DNA of 64,000 nucleotides from positions 1 through 64,000 of the forward strand of contig NZ_JQJH01000010.1 in NCBI RefSeq assembly GCF_000745425.1, given 5' to 3'. Both the position numbers and the translations under genes were made by a program. Of the stretch, positions 16,668-26,399 are shown in pieces; the first letter of the stretch is position 1; each line of letters begins with the position of its first letter. Source of the stretch: Beijerinckia mobilis (GTDB lineage: Bacteria; Pseudomonadota; Alphaproteobacteria; Rhizobiales; Beijerinckiaceae). The notes under the pieces were generated by a model. The model did no database searches. It had not been told where the DNA came from and saw only the letters and a list, made by a program, of their open reading frames with translations.

Positions 16668-17975
16668 ATGCATCAACGCTCCTTTCATTATGCTTGGATC
16701 GTCGTCGCCGTCACCTTCCTCGTGTTGCTGGTCGGCGCCGGGATTCGCGCGACGCCCAGTGTCTTGATCATTCCCTTGCAACAGGAATTCGGCTGGACCA
16801 ACGCCGAGATCAGCGGCGCAATCGCCATCAACATTCTCCTTTATGGCTTGGTGGGGCCATTCGCTGCCGCGCTCATGGAGCGTTTTGGCCTTCGCAAGAG
16901 CATATGCAGCGCCCTCGCTTTGCTGGCTCTCGGTACCGGCCTGTCGGTCTTCATTCAGGCCTCATGGCAATTAAAACTGCTTTGGGGTGTCGTCGTCGGC
17001 CTCGGATCGGGGATGGTGGCCATCGTGCTTGGTGCGACGGTTGCGGAACGCTGGTTCCAGAGCCGGCGCGGCCTTGTCGTTGGTCTCCTCACCGCGAGTA
17101 GCGCCACCGGCCAACTCGTTTTTCTGCCTTTGCTGGCGTGGCTCGTTTCCTCGCAGGGATGGCGACTCGTTACAATGTTTGTGGCCTTCATCGCGCTCGC
17201 GCTCATTCCGCTGGTGATCTTGTTTGTGCGCGATAGGCCGGCGAGTCTCGGTCTCGCGCCCTTTGGTGGTGAGGAGGTGATCGTCACGCTTTCGTCGCGC
17301 CGTAATCCTGCCGCGCGGGCCGTCGGAGCTTTATGGAATGGACTTGGCCAACCGGATTTCTGGCTCCTTGCGGGCAGTTTCTTTATTTGCGGCGCCTCGA
17401 CCAATGGTCTGATCGGCACGCATCTCATCGCCGCCTGTGGCGATCATGGCATTCCCGAAGTTCGGGCGGCGGGGTTGCTCGCTCTGATGGGCGTTTTTGA
17501 TTTCCTTGGCACGACAGGCTCTGGCTGGCTGACGGATCGTTGCGATAGCCGATGGCTGTTGTTTTCCTATTATGGCTTGCGCGGCCTGTCGCTTCTCTAC
17601 CTGCCGTTCGCCTTTGATGGCGGATTCTTCGGATTGCCTCTCTTCGCCATCTTTTACGGGCTCGACTGGATTGCGACCGTGCCGCCAACCATTCGCCTTG
17701 CTGAAAAATCCTTCGGTCGTGAGAATGCGGCCGTCATGTTCGGCTGGATTGCCGCCGCGCACCAAGTTGGCGGTGCCTTTGCGGCGCTGGCGGCTGGGTC
17801 GTTGCGCACAGGCACCGGCAACTATTTCAGTGCTTTCCTCTCGGCCGGTATCATGTGTTTTCTGGCGGCCTTCCTCGTTCTGTTCATCGGCCGAAGTGGT
17901 CCTTCTCCCTTTTGGGGCGCATCCGGGGATAAAGGGAAGGGAACGGCAGGCGCCCTTCAAGCAAGGGAGTCTTGA
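16668..17975 (+). CDS. MFS transporter, monocarboxylate/oxalate-like
   Basis: 435 residues with about 12 membrane helices in two halves joined by a cytoplasmic loop near residues 195-225. The early MFS signature ERFGLRKS follows helix 2. N-terminal helix 1 (YAWIVVAVTFLVLLVGAGIR) resembles the OFA/MCT subgroup, which carries small organic acids; the substrate is not known. Its stop overlaps the short spacer to the MarR-type regulator immediately downstream on the same strand, suggesting that the two are cotranscribed and that the regulator controls this transporter. Confidence 0.88.
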   Translation: MHQRSFHYAWIVVAVTFLVLLVGAGIRATPSVLIIPLQQEFGWTNAEISGAIAINILLYGLVGPFAAALMERFGLRKSICSALALLALGTGLSVFIQASWQLKLLWGVVVGLGSGMVAIVLGATVAERWFQSRRGLVVGLLTASSATGQLVFLPLLAWLVSSQGWRLVTMFVAFIALALIPLVILFVRDRPASLGLAPFGGEEVIVTLSSRRNPAARAVGALWNGLGQPDFWLLAGSFFICGASTNGLIGTHLIAACGDHGIPEVRAAGLLALMGVFDFLGTTGSGWLTDRCDSRWLLFSYYGLRGLSLLYLPFAFDGGFFGLPLFAIFYGLDWIATVPPTIRLAEKSFGRENAAVMFGWIAAAHQVGGAFAALAAGSLRTGTGNYFSAFLSAGIMCFLAAFLVLFIGRSGPSPFWGASGDKGKGTAGALQARES

Positions 17976-17980
17976 TCGAG

Positions 17981-18415
17981 ATGCGGGAAGAGGCTGAAAT
18001 CTGCAGTTGTGCAGCCGTCCGTCAGGCGGCGCGGCATATATCCCGTCTTTATGATGAAGCGCTGGCGGCCACAGGCCTCAGCCTCAACCAATATTCCATC
18101 CTTGCCAAGCTCTCGCGCTTCGGGCCGCAGACGGTACAGGCACTCGCCGATCGCCTTGTTATGGATCGGTCAACGCTCGGCCACCTGCTGCGCCCGCTGG
18201 AACGCTCTGGCTGGATAGAGATCGGCGTGGCCGTTACCGACAGACGGCAGCGCCAAATCCATATCACGCCTCTAGGCACGCAATTGATGCAGCAGGCGGA
18301 ACCTTTGTGGAAACGGGCGGAGAAGGCGTTCCGTCATGATTTCGGAGAGGAAAATGCGCTCCTCTTGAGGACACTCATGAAACAGATCACTCGGGTGAAG
18401 CCGGAGGGAAAATGA
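17981..18415 (+). CDS. MarR-family transcriptional regulator
   Basis: 144-residue DNA-binding protein. Winged-helix core (about 28-110): LSLNQYSILAKLSRFGP, recognition helix LADRLVMDRSTLGHLLRPLERSGWIE, and the wing with DRRQRQIHIT. N- and C-terminal helices for dimerisation flank it. The ATG at 17981 sits 5 bases after the MFS stop with GGGAG about 11 bases upstream; an in-frame TTG at 17972 is possible. Likely represses its own operon with the MFS pump until a small aromatic or organic acid binds (family knowledge). An early CSC (residues about 7-9) is present, and whether it senses redox state is unknown. Confidence 0.88.
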   Translation: MREEAEICSCAAVRQAARHISRLYDEALAATGLSLNQYSILAKLSRFGPQTVQALADRLVMDRSTLGHLLRPLERSGWIEIGVAVTDRRQRQIHITPLGTQLMQQAEPLWKRAEKAFRHDFGEENALLLRTLMKQITRVKPEGK

Positions 18416-18476
18416 GCCTTCCCTCCGGAGGTTTCGCGTCCCTTGACATCCTTCCCGCCCTAACTTCGGAAGTCAG

Positions 18477-18752
18477 TCATTGCAAGGCAATCGAGTGTCC
18501 TTCAGCCCGGCTCAACAAAGACTCAAGGACATCCACCGGGACGACCGCCATGCGGCGGCCACGCATCTTTATGATATGGACCTTGACCGGATTACCGGCG
18601 GTCATCGGAACCTCCATTGTCTTCTCAAAGCTCATATTCTTGCCGCTGAAATCGGCCGGGTAGAAGTCCGAACCGGTCCCGGCGGCATGGCTTGCGCCTA
18701 CACTGACGATCAAGCTGATGAAGGTGGTGCAGATGATTGATCTGACGCGCAT
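18477..18752 (-). CDS. Small secreted protein, function unknown
   Basis: 91 residues. A clear signal peptide (MRVRSIICTTFISLIVSVGASHA, described here as residues 1-23, with cleavage after AxA-type SHA) is followed by a 68-residue mature part with MTAGNPVKVHIIKMRGRRM and a C-terminal helix. GGGAGGAGC lies 5 bases before the ATG, a strong site that fixes this start; upstream in-frame codons are not needed. I recognise no family. It is probably periplasmic. Confidence 0.75.
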   Translation of the reverse strand: MRVRSIICTTFISLIVSVGASHAAGTGSDFYPADFSGKNMSFEKTMEVPMTAGNPVKVHIIKMRGRRMAVVPVDVLESLLSRAEGHSIALQ

Positions 18753-19054
18753 GATGCTCCTCCCTGTTTCTGTATTATCGTGATTGCCGGATAATGTTTG
18801 TGGCAATGGAGCAATCATATCATGAAACAGACAGTGTGCGGGAATCTGATAAAATCCACTCTTCCAGCACGTCGATGACGAAAATGCTGCCGGTGAAGAT
18901 GTGTCTTGGTGCGGATTGGATGCGGCCGCGCTGTCAAGCATGCGCTGGATGACATGCGCGTAGGTACGGTACGAGTGGGAAGCGGGAGCGCGTTTTCTGG
19001 CCGTCTGCCGCGATTTTGTGCCTCCGCCCGGCAATGTCCAGCTATAGGGTATAC
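18753..19054. other. Spacer without a gene
   Basis: About 300 bases between two minus-strand small genes; nothing recognised. It should carry the promoter of the secreted-protein gene. Confidence 0.4.
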
Positions 19055-19381
19055 TCAGTCGTCGAGTATGCCACCCATCCAAGCCATGGGATGTTTGTCA
19101 CCCTCCCAGGGAATCCCTTTGGCGCTCTCTTCTTCCGAAACGGTAAAGACGATTTTGCCGGGATAGGGTTCGTGTGCCGAAGCGAAACGAAAACTGGATA
19201 TTGTGCCTCCAAAATAGGAAGGTTCATTCTTCGTCTTGTGAAGATAGAGCTTGGCGTTGACGAGTTTCGCCGCCTCCGTCTCATAAAACGTCCAATATCC
19301 GCTTTCATGCAATGGTGTCGCCGTGGCATCCAGAGGCCGCAGATTTAAGGGATTGCGTGAAATGAGATGAATTCTGGTCAT
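19055..19381 (-). CDS. Hypothetical protein, 108 residues
   Basis: No family recognised. The composition is that of a folded soluble protein (GYWTFYETEAAKLVNAKLYLHKTK, described as residues about 28-51, mixing aromatics and lysines; later PGKIVFTVSEEESAKGIPW). No signal peptide or membrane segment. The ribosome site is weak. It lies just after xseA on the same strand with a 125-base gap, so it may share its transcript. Codon use looks normal. Confidence 0.55.
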   Translation of the reverse strand: MTRIHLISRNPLNLRPLDATATPLHESGYWTFYETEAAKLVNAKLYLHKTKNEPSYFGGTISSFRFASAHEPYPGKIVFTVSEEESAKGIPWEGDKHPMAWMGGILDD

Positions 19382-19506
19382 GCGAAGGGTCCGGCGGGAA
19401 AAAGCAGAAAATGCGGAGCGGGTTCTGCTGGGCTGTGGGACGGTGACTCTTCAATGCTCCGGACGCGAGATGGCCTTGCCATAGGATCGATGCCTTTTCA
19501 ATTGTC

Positions 19507-21162
19507 TTAAAATAATTCCTCCTGCTTCGGTTTTTTCGCGGTGCGCGTGGGTTTCCTTGGTTTTGGCTGCCCGGCGGCAATTTCAGTCGGCGGAATCGTC
19601 GATGATGAAACTGCGTTGGCGATAGCCTGGCGATTTCCATCGGCGAACTCCAGCGTCAATATAGCGCCGTCGGTGACATCAGTGGCGCGCCGCAGAGGTA
19701 TGCCGCGCTCGTCACGGACGAGAGCGAAGCCGCGCGCCAGAACCGATTTGTAGCCAAGGCTCCTGATGAGTTGATCGAGCGCTGCGAGCCGCGTATGCCG
19801 CTGCTCAAGCCGGCGGCTGATTGCCGATTGTAGACGTATTTCCAATGTGCCGAGTTGTTGTCTGCGGTTCTGTATGCGGTCACGTTCAAGGCGTAAGCCC
19901 AATGTCAGGCCCTGCGTCAGGCGTCCGCCGAGATGATCGAGCTTCTGGCGTCGCCGCTCCTGCAGCAAAGCACTGGCGCGCCGTAGATCCCGGCCGCGCG
20001 CATCGAGTCTCTGTGCCATCCGTGCGAGGCTTGCATGCGGGGCTTGCCGGGACAGACGGTGGGCGAGACGTCCGAGTGTCAGACTGCGCTGGTCGAGCAT
20101 ACGCAGGCATGTCGTGGTGAGCCGTGCGCTGGCCCGGTCTAGTCTTTGTCGCGGCGCGGCAAACAAAGCGTCGGCCTGGGGCAGACCGCGCACAAGAGCC
20201 CGCAGATCGCTCCTGCGGCGGTCAAGCACGCGGAAAATAGCTCCCGCATTGCGCCGTTGCAGATCATTGACGCTAGTCAGAAGGTCCGCGCGAACCGGCA
20301 CCGCCTTTTCGGCGGCTCCGGTCGGTGTCGGGGCACGCAGATCGGCGGCATAATCGATCAGCGTCCAATCGGTTTCATGCCCGATCGCGGCGATCAGCGG
20401 GATCTCACTCGCCGCTGCCGCCCGTACCACGTTTTCCTCGTTGAAAGCCCAAAGATCTTCCAGTGAGCCGCCGCCACGCGCGACGATGAGAAGATCGGGA
20501 CGGAGAAGACTGGTCTCGCTTGAAAGTGGTCCCCGAAGCGGCGCCGAGACCGGCAAAGCGTTGAAACCGGTGATGGCCGCCGTGACTTCGGCGGCGGCGG
20601 TCTCACCTTGCACGCGCACCGGCCAGAGCAGCACCGGCCGGGGAAAACGCTCCGAGATCCTGTGCAGAATATCGCGGATGACAGCGCCCGTCGGGGAGGT
20701 GATAACGCCGATGGTACGCGGCAGAAAGGGCAGGGGGCGCTTGCGGTCCTCGTCGAACAACCCTTCGGAAGCCAATTGCCGCCGCCGTGCCTCGAACAGC
20801 GCCATGAGCGCACCGAGCCCCGCCGGCTCGATGGCTTCGATCACGATCTGATAGGACGACTTGCCGGCGAAGGTGGTGATCTTGCCGGTTGCGATGACTT
20901 CGAGACCTTCTTCCGGCTTCACCTTCAGCCGCATGAAAGTGGTCTTCCAGATGACGGCATCGATTCGTGCCGTCTGGTCCTTTAGGCAGAAATAGGCATG
21001 ACCCGAGGAATGCGGTCCGCGATAATTGGAGATTTCACCGCGCAGCCGCACGGTCCCGAAACGATCTTCCAACGTCCGCTTCAAGGCGGCGGATAATTCG
21101 CTGACCGTCAGTTCGGTGTTGTTGGTGACGAGAGGAGTTGACATGGAACGAGGATGGAGCAT
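19507..21162 (-). CDS. xseA: Exodeoxyribonuclease VII large subunit
   Basis: 551 residues. With XseB forms the nuclease that degrades single-stranded DNA to oligonucleotides. N-terminal OB fold (about 15-110) with GEISNYRGPHSSGHAYFCLKD, then the catalytic domain with IGVITSPTGAVIRDILHR, ARGGGSLEDLWAFNEE and IPLIAAIGHETDWTLID, then a coiled-coil-rich C-terminal part with many Arg/Leu/Gln, and a basic, disordered tail (PKPRKPTRTAKKPKQEELF). The ATG at 21144 (MSTPLV) is an equally likely start; neither has a clear ribosome site. xseB is not adjacent. Confidence 0.95.
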   Translation of the reverse strand: MLHPRSMSTPLVTNNTELTVSELSAALKRTLEDRFGTVRLRGEISNYRGPHSSGHAYFCLKDQTARIDAVIWKTTFMRLKVKPEEGLEVIATGKITTFAGKSSYQIVIEAIEPAGLGALMALFEARRRQLASEGLFDEDRKRPLPFLPRTIGVITSPTGAVIRDILHRISERFPRPVLLWPVRVQGETAAAEVTAAITGFNALPVSAPLRGPLSSETSLLRPDLLIVARGGGSLEDLWAFNEENVVRAAAASEIPLIAAIGHETDWTLIDYAADLRAPTPTGAAEKAVPVRADLLTSVNDLQRRNAGAIFRVLDRRRSDLRALVRGLPQADALFAAPRQRLDRASARLTTTCLRMLDQRSLTLGRLAHRLSRQAPHASLARMAQRLDARGRDLRRASALLQERRRQKLDHLGGRLTQGLTLGLRLERDRIQNRRQQLGTLEIRLQSAISRRLEQRHTRLAALDQLIRSLGYKSVLARGFALVRDERGIPLRRATDVTDGAILTLEFADGNRQAIANAVSSSTIPPTEIAAGQPKPRKPTRTAKKPKQEELF

Positions 21163-21478
21163 CGCGGCCGCCAGGAAAAGCCGAAAATAGCTTCACCAAT
21201 TGCTTCGCGATCTCTTTTCCAAGCCTTTGTGTCCTTGCTTATGGCGACATTCTGGCGAAAAAAGATCATAAACGGGCATAAGCGGGAGAACCAATCTCCG
21301 GCGACCTGATATACCACCATTCCGAAGGAATAAGGCGATATACTCTCGCAATTCATTGGGATGAAATGATTTGCGAGATCGGAACCCGAATTCCCATGGA
21401 ATTCGGGTAGACCAGTCGGCAGATAGGGATCATGGCCGATGATGCAGTTTCGGCCTGCTGTACGGGGAAGAAACACGG

Positions 21479-23305
21479 ATGACCTCGTTCAATCCGGCCG
21501 CTTACAAGGAAACCCTTCTGTTTCTGGCGACCGCCGGCCTCGTCGTTCCGCTGTTTCGCCGGTTGCGGATGAGCCCCATTTTGGGATTTCTCTGCGCGGG
21601 CGTGGCGCTGGGGCCGCATGGGTTTGGCGCGCTGGCGCACGGCCCGACAGCCTGGCTTTCCTGGCTCACCCTCGATAAGGTTGAGGAGATCGAACCGATC
21701 GCCGAATTTGGCGTCGTGTTTCTTCTGTTCATGATCGGCCTTGAGCTTTCCTGGGAACGTCTCGCGCGTATGCGCACGCTGATCTTTGGGCTTGGCGCCT
21801 TGCAGCTCTTTGGCTGCGCGGCTGCTTTGGTAACCGTCGCTCTCGCTTTCGGGCTTGGTTCACCGGCGGCAATCGTCCTCGGCTTCGCGCTTTCCCTCTC
21901 CTCGACGGCCGTCGTCGTGCCGGCGCTCGCCGAACGCAAGCGGCTTGGAACGACAGCGGGGCGCACTGTCTTTTCAGTGCTGCTGTTTCAGGATCTGATG
22001 GTCGCGCCCTTGCTCGTCATGGTCTCGATGCTGGGCACGCGCGGGGGCGATCTGACGGTCACCATCGTCTCGACGCTGCTGCCGGCGACGGCGGCCTTGA
22101 GCCTTGTCGTCCTCGTCGGGCGGCTGCTGGTGCGGCCGTTTTTCCATCAGGTGGCTTCAGCCGGTTCGACGGAATTCTTCATCGCCGCCTGCCTGTTCAC
22201 CGTTATCGGAACCAGCGTCATCGTCGCGATGAGCGGGCTTTCGATGGGGCTTGGCGCGTTTGTGGCCGGATTGCTGCTGGCGGAGACCCAATACAGGCGC
22301 GAGATCGAGGTCACGATCGAACCCTATAAAGGTCTGCTGCTCGGATTGTTCTTCGTTTCGATCGGCGCCGGCCTCAATCCCTCTGAAGTGCTGGCCGCGC
22401 CGCTCCAAACGATTGGCATCGCGCTTGGCTTCATCGCCGTGAAGATCTTGCTGGTCATACCGGCCGGCGTATTGATGGGCCTCGATCGCCGGGTCATTCT
22501 GGAATCCGCCTTTCTGCTCAGTCCGGGTGGAGAATTTGCCTTCGTGCTCATCAGCGCCGGTCTTGCCGCGGGGCTCTTGCCGGCGAAATTGGCAGGGGAT
22601 GTGGAGATCGCCGTCACGCTGTCCCTGTTCCTGGTGCCGGTCATGGCCAGGCTTGGCCGCAGATTGGGCCGCAAACCCTTGGTCACGACAGCCGAACTGC
22701 CCGAAATGCCGGAATCATTGGAGACTGGCGAAACGCCACAGGCCATTCTCATCGGATACGGCCGCGTCGGCCGTCTGGTCGGTGATTTGCTGCGCGTCCA
22801 TAACATACGCTATCTGGCCGTGGATCAGGATGCTGGCGTGGTCCAGCTTGCGCGCGAGGAAGGCGTTGACATTTCCTGGGGCAATGCGACGCGCCGCGAT
22901 TTTCTCGAGCGGTGCGGCATCGCGTACGCCAAGGCGCTCATTATCACGATGGATATGGCGAAGGTTGCCGAGGAAATCGTGGCCATGGTGCGCGCGGCCT
23001 ATCCGGCCATCGTCATCGTCGCCCGCGCGCGTGATGCCAAACATGCAACGGTTCTTTACGGGCTTGGCGTAAACGATGCCGTTCCCGAAACGATCGAAGC
23101 GAGTCTGCAATTGTCGGAAGCCACACTCGTTGATCTCGGCGTGCCGATCGGTCTTGTCATCGCGTCGATCCATGAGAAGCGCGATGAATACCGTCAGATC
23201 CTCCAGTCCGTGGCCGATGGCGCCGCGCAGCAATATCATCTGGAGCGCCCGGTGCGGCGTAAACATGCGGTACGACGGCGGCTCAAGACCGCCATCGAAG
23301 AGTAA
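21479..23305 (+). CDS. Kef/YbaL-type cation:proton antiporter (CPA2) with RCK domain
   Basis: 608 residues. Membrane domain (about 1-390) with some twelve helices, including LGFLCAGVALGPHG, LFMIGLELSWERL and SLSSTAVVVPAL, typical of CPA2 exchangers. A cytoplasmic TrkA-N/RCK domain (about 415-540) follows, with the nucleotide-binding IGYGRVGRLVGDLL and an acidic strand end (VDQD). Expected to move K+ (or Na+) against H+ under nucleotide control. GGGGAAG lies before the ATG. Divergent from xseA. KefB- and YbaL-like names both fit. Confidence 0.9.
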   Translation: MTSFNPAAYKETLLFLATAGLVVPLFRRLRMSPILGFLCAGVALGPHGFGALAHGPTAWLSWLTLDKVEEIEPIAEFGVVFLLFMIGLELSWERLARMRTLIFGLGALQLFGCAAALVTVALAFGLGSPAAIVLGFALSLSSTAVVVPALAERKRLGTTAGRTVFSVLLFQDLMVAPLLVMVSMLGTRGGDLTVTIVSTLLPATAALSLVVLVGRLLVRPFFHQVASAGSTEFFIAACLFTVIGTSVIVAMSGLSMGLGAFVAGLLLAETQYRREIEVTIEPYKGLLLGLFFVSIGAGLNPSEVLAAPLQTIGIALGFIAVKILLVIPAGVLMGLDRRVILESAFLLSPGGEFAFVLISAGLAAGLLPAKLAGDVEIAVTLSLFLVPVMARLGRRLGRKPLVTTAELPEMPESLETGETPQAILIGYGRVGRLVGDLLRVHNIRYLAVDQDAGVVQLAREEGVDISWGNATRRDFLERCGIAYAKALIITMDMAKVAEEIVAMVRAAYPAIVIVARARDAKHATVLYGLGVNDAVPETIEASLQLSEATLVDLGVPIGLVIASIHEKRDEYRQILQSVADGAAQQYHLERPVRRKHAVRRRLKTAIEE

Positions 23306-23353
23306 TCGCGACGTGTACCGAACAGTTTGCGCGGAGCTCGTCTGGCAGACCCT

Positions 23354-24682
23354 TCACTCTTCCGAATGATGTCGGCGTATACGCAAAACGAGCCAGGTCA
23401 CGAAGCCTAGAATGAAAGGAACCGCGAGTGCCGTCGCAAAGGCGGGATCGAAATTGAGTTCCCATTCCTGCGGTCCGTGATGCAGCCCTTCGAAGAAGAG
23501 ATGCAGGATCGAGGAAATGTAATAAGTGATGGCGGCGATCGAGAGCCCTTCGACCGTCTGCTGCAATTGCAATTGCATGCGCACGCGATCGTTCATCTTG
23601 CGCAAGAGATCGCTGTTCTGGCTTTCGAGATCGATTTCGACACGGGTCCGCAACAATTGTGCAGCCCTCGCTAGTTTGCGTGACAATGTATCCTGCCGTG
23701 TTTCCACGGCAATGCAGGTGCGGATCGCCGGCGTGAGCCGGCGTGACAAAAAGGAGGCGAGCGTCGGCAGATCGGCGAGCTGTTTTTCGCCGATATTATT
23801 CAGCCGAACAGTCATGAGTTCATGATAGGCGCGTGTGGCACCGAAACGATAGGCTGTATGCGCGGCGCTTGCTTCAAGTTCCGCGGCGAGCGCGGTCAGA
23901 CGATGCAGTAGATGCTGGTTGGCGGCCATGCCCTCGCTTAGCCGCATTTCCTTCGTGAGCAGAGGTAGTTCTGTTTCAATACGGCGCAGGGCGGGGCTGA
24001 TTTCCTGGGCATCCGGCAGGCCGAGAAGGGCGAGCGTGCGATAGGTCTCGACCTCGAGAAGCCGCTGGATGAGTGCACCGGCCTGAATCGGTGTCAGCGC
24101 CTTGTCCAGGATGAGCATGCGCACGAAACCGAAGGCATCGGCGTGAAAATCGGTTGCGATGATCGCCGCCCCATTACTGACCTCCGAAGCGGTCAACATG
24201 TCCGGATCGAAAATATGCCGGTAGAGCGTATCGTCGTCCGAGGAAGGCAGAAAATGGAGGTCAACCGCCACGAGAAGGGGGCCGGGTTGCGGCAATTGCC
24301 GCATGATGGTGCTCAGCTCGTCGGCGCTCGGACGAAAGGCACTATCCGGCCCGGGCGATCGCGCGGCCTCGCCTTTTTCCGAAAACTCCCACGTATAGGT
24401 GCAGAATTCGCCATGCTGCTCCCAGCGAAGGACGGCCGGGGAGAGAACGACGAGGTGATGCCGGGCTTCCGGCGACGGAGGCGGTACGGCGCGTTCGAGA
24501 CAAAAGGCTTCCAGCGCGGTGCGCGCTCTCGCCGCTGCCTCCTGATTGGTCAGAAAAGCGAAATGAAGGAAGCGCCCGGCGCCTTCGAAAGCCATGAAGG
24601 GTCGTGCATGGACTTCCGCGAGAATGCGCCCCCGCAAGGGATGAATGGTAAAGGCGTCGAAATGGCCCCTTTCCTCGTGCAC
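23354..24682 (-). CDS. DUF3422 family membrane-anchored protein
   Basis: 442 residues, function not established in any member known to me. The opening (FTIHPLRGRILAEVHARPF) is the conserved start of DUF3422. The middle is helical and soluble. Two C-terminal membrane helices (about 370-395 and 415-435) are separated by a loop, a layout like CorA-type or coiled-coil anchored proteins. The start codon is GTG with GGAGGA 7 bases upstream. Convergent with the Kef-type gene, 48 bases apart. Confidence 0.85.
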   Translation of the reverse strand: MHEERGHFDAFTIHPLRGRILAEVHARPFMAFEGAGRFLHFAFLTNQEAAARARTALEAFCLERAVPPPSPEARHHLVVLSPAVLRWEQHGEFCTYTWEFSEKGEAARSPGPDSAFRPSADELSTIMRQLPQPGPLLVAVDLHFLPSSDDDTLYRHIFDPDMLTASEVSNGAAIIATDFHADAFGFVRMLILDKALTPIQAGALIQRLLEVETYRTLALLGLPDAQEISPALRRIETELPLLTKEMRLSEGMAANQHLLHRLTALAAELEASAAHTAYRFGATRAYHELMTVRLNNIGEKQLADLPTLASFLSRRLTPAIRTCIAVETRQDTLSRKLARAAQLLRTRVEIDLESQNSDLLRKMNDRVRMQLQLQQTVEGLSIAAITYYISSILHLFFEGLHHGPQEWELNFDPAFATALAVPFILGFVTWLVLRIRRHHSEE

Positions 24683-25049
24683 GTCTATTCCTCCAGCGAC
24701 CGGCCGGCAATCAATGATTCCGATTCATCGTCTTTGCGACGCTACAGAACCTACTACAATTCTTATGAATTTTGAAAAGCCTGCGCTCGGGAGCCTGTCT
24801 TGACAGCGCCTCTTGGCACAACACAGAGTCCGATCTCTACCGGGTCATATATCCTGGATGATATCTCTCGGGAGGACGTGAGAAAGAGCAAAAGACTGAC
24901 TGCTTCGTCATCATTTGTTTGGCGGCGGGGAAACCGGCTGCGGCAGCCGTTGAAAAGAGGGAAGCTTTTGCGGGGCATGAACCTGCCCCGCAATGATGAT
25001 GTATTGGTGACGAGTCCGTCCGCGCGGCGAAAGGCCGGAGCGGTGACGG
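24683..25049. other. Spacer with terminator-like hairpin
   Basis: 367 bases between two minus-strand genes. An 8-bp inverted repeat TTGCGGGG/CCCCGCAA at 24967-24992 lies 58 bases beyond the aminotransferase stop and probably marks its transcript end. A second small stem CGGCTG/CAGCCG lies at 24939-24953. The promoter of the DUF3422 gene is expected near 24700-24800. Confidence 0.45.
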
Positions 25050-26399
25050 TCAGGCCATCGCCGCGATCGCCTTGCCGGTCTTTTCCACGATCTCCGCGAT
25101 CTGGCTTTCGCTGACAATCAGCGGCGGCGTCAGAATGATCGAATCACCCGCGATGCGGGTGAGGAGATCGAGCTCGTGGAATGCCTTGTCCATGACGCCG
25201 AAGGCCCGTTTGCCGGGCGCGTCCGGGATCGGCGCGAGATCGATTGCCGCTGTGAGGCCGACGGTGCGTATATCGAGAATATTCGGCAGGCCTTTCAGGC
25301 CATGTACGGTATCCGCCCAGAGGGGTTCGAGCTTGCGGACACGCTCGAAAAGGCCCTCTTCCTTATAGAGGTCGAGCGTCGCGAGACCCGCCGCACAGGC
25401 AAGCGGATGGCCTGAATAAGTATAGCCATGCGGCAGTTCGACGGCGAGATCCGGTCCTTTCATGAAGGCGTCGAAGATCGGCTTGCGAATAAGCACGCCG
25501 CCCATTGGCACCGTGCCGGATGTGATGCCCTTGGCGAAGGTGATCATGTCGGGGAGCACGCCGTAGCGTTCGGCCGCGAAGGCATAGCCGAGGCGGCCAT
25601 AGCCGCAGATGACCTCGTCGAAGATCAGCAGAATGCCGTATTTATCGCAGATGGCGCGCAGTTTCTGCAAATAGCCTTTGGGCGGGGGCAGCACGCCTGT
25701 CGAGCCGGCCATGGGTTCGACGATGACGGCGGCGATGGTCGAAGCGTCGTGCAAAGCGACGAGCTTTTCGAGATCATCGGCAAGATGCGCGCCCCATTCC
25801 GGTTCGCCTTTGGTGAAGGCCTGTTCAGCGCGATTATAAGTCGTCGGCAAATGATCGACACCGGCGAGCAGGGCGCCGAAAGCCTTGCGGTTGCCGGGAA
25901 CGCCGCCGACCGCGCCGCCGCCGAAACCGACGCCATGATAGGCGCGTTCACGACCGATCAGGCGCACGCGCGAGCCCTGGCCCTGAATATTGTGATAGGC
26001 GAGCGCGATCTTCAGTGCCGTGTCGACGGCTTCCGACCCGGAATTGGTGAAGAACACATGATCGAGATCGCCCGGCGCGAGGGCCGCGACGCGTGCGGCG
26101 AGCGCGAAGACCTTGGGATGACCGAACTGGAACGGCGGCGCGAAATCGAGCTCGGCCGCCTGAGCCTGGATCGCTTGCACGATCTTATCCCGGCTGTGAC
26201 CGGCATTCGAGCACCAGAGCCCAGCCGTACCGTCGAGGATCGGCCGCCCGTCGGTCGTGTAATAATGCATGTCCTTGGCCGAAGCGACGATGCGCGGGCT
26301 CTTCTTGAAGGCGCGATTGGCCGTGAACGGCATCCAATAGGCTTCGAGATCGTTTGGCAGCGGGCCGGTGGAGGCGAGAGATGTGGAGGCGGGAGACAT
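25050..26399 (-). CDS. Omega-amino acid:pyruvate aminotransferase (class III)
   Basis: 449-residue PLP enzyme. Class-III landmarks: MPFTANRAFKKSPRI, DGTAGLWCSNAGH, TNSGSEAVDTALKIA, the RERAYHGVGFGG loop, LIFDEVICGYGRLG and the PLP lysine in ITFAKGITSGTVPMGGV (about residue 288). The early WMPFTANR is typical of beta-alanine/omega-amino acid:pyruvate transaminases, so beta-alanine or a related amine is the likely donor; the exact substrate is inferred. The ATG at 26399 has GGAG 7 bases upstream and was preferred to an in-frame TTG two codons earlier. Confidence 0.88.
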   Translation of the reverse strand: MSPASTSLASTGPLPNDLEAYWMPFTANRAFKKSPRIVASAKDMHYYTTDGRPILDGTAGLWCSNAGHSRDKIVQAIQAQAAELDFAPPFQFGHPKVFALAARVAALAPGDLDHVFFTNSGSEAVDTALKIALAYHNIQGQGSRVRLIGRERAYHGVGFGGGAVGGVPGNRKAFGALLAGVDHLPTTYNRAEQAFTKGEPEWGAHLADDLEKLVALHDASTIAAVIVEPMAGSTGVLPPPKGYLQKLRAICDKYGILLIFDEVICGYGRLGYAFAAERYGVLPDMITFAKGITSGTVPMGGVLIRKPIFDAFMKGPDLAVELPHGYTYSGHPLACAAGLATLDLYKEEGLFERVRKLEPLWADTVHGLKGLPNILDIRTVGLTAAIDLAPIPDAPGKRAFGVMDKAFHELDLLTRIAGDSIILTPPLIVSESQIAEIVEKTGKAIAAMA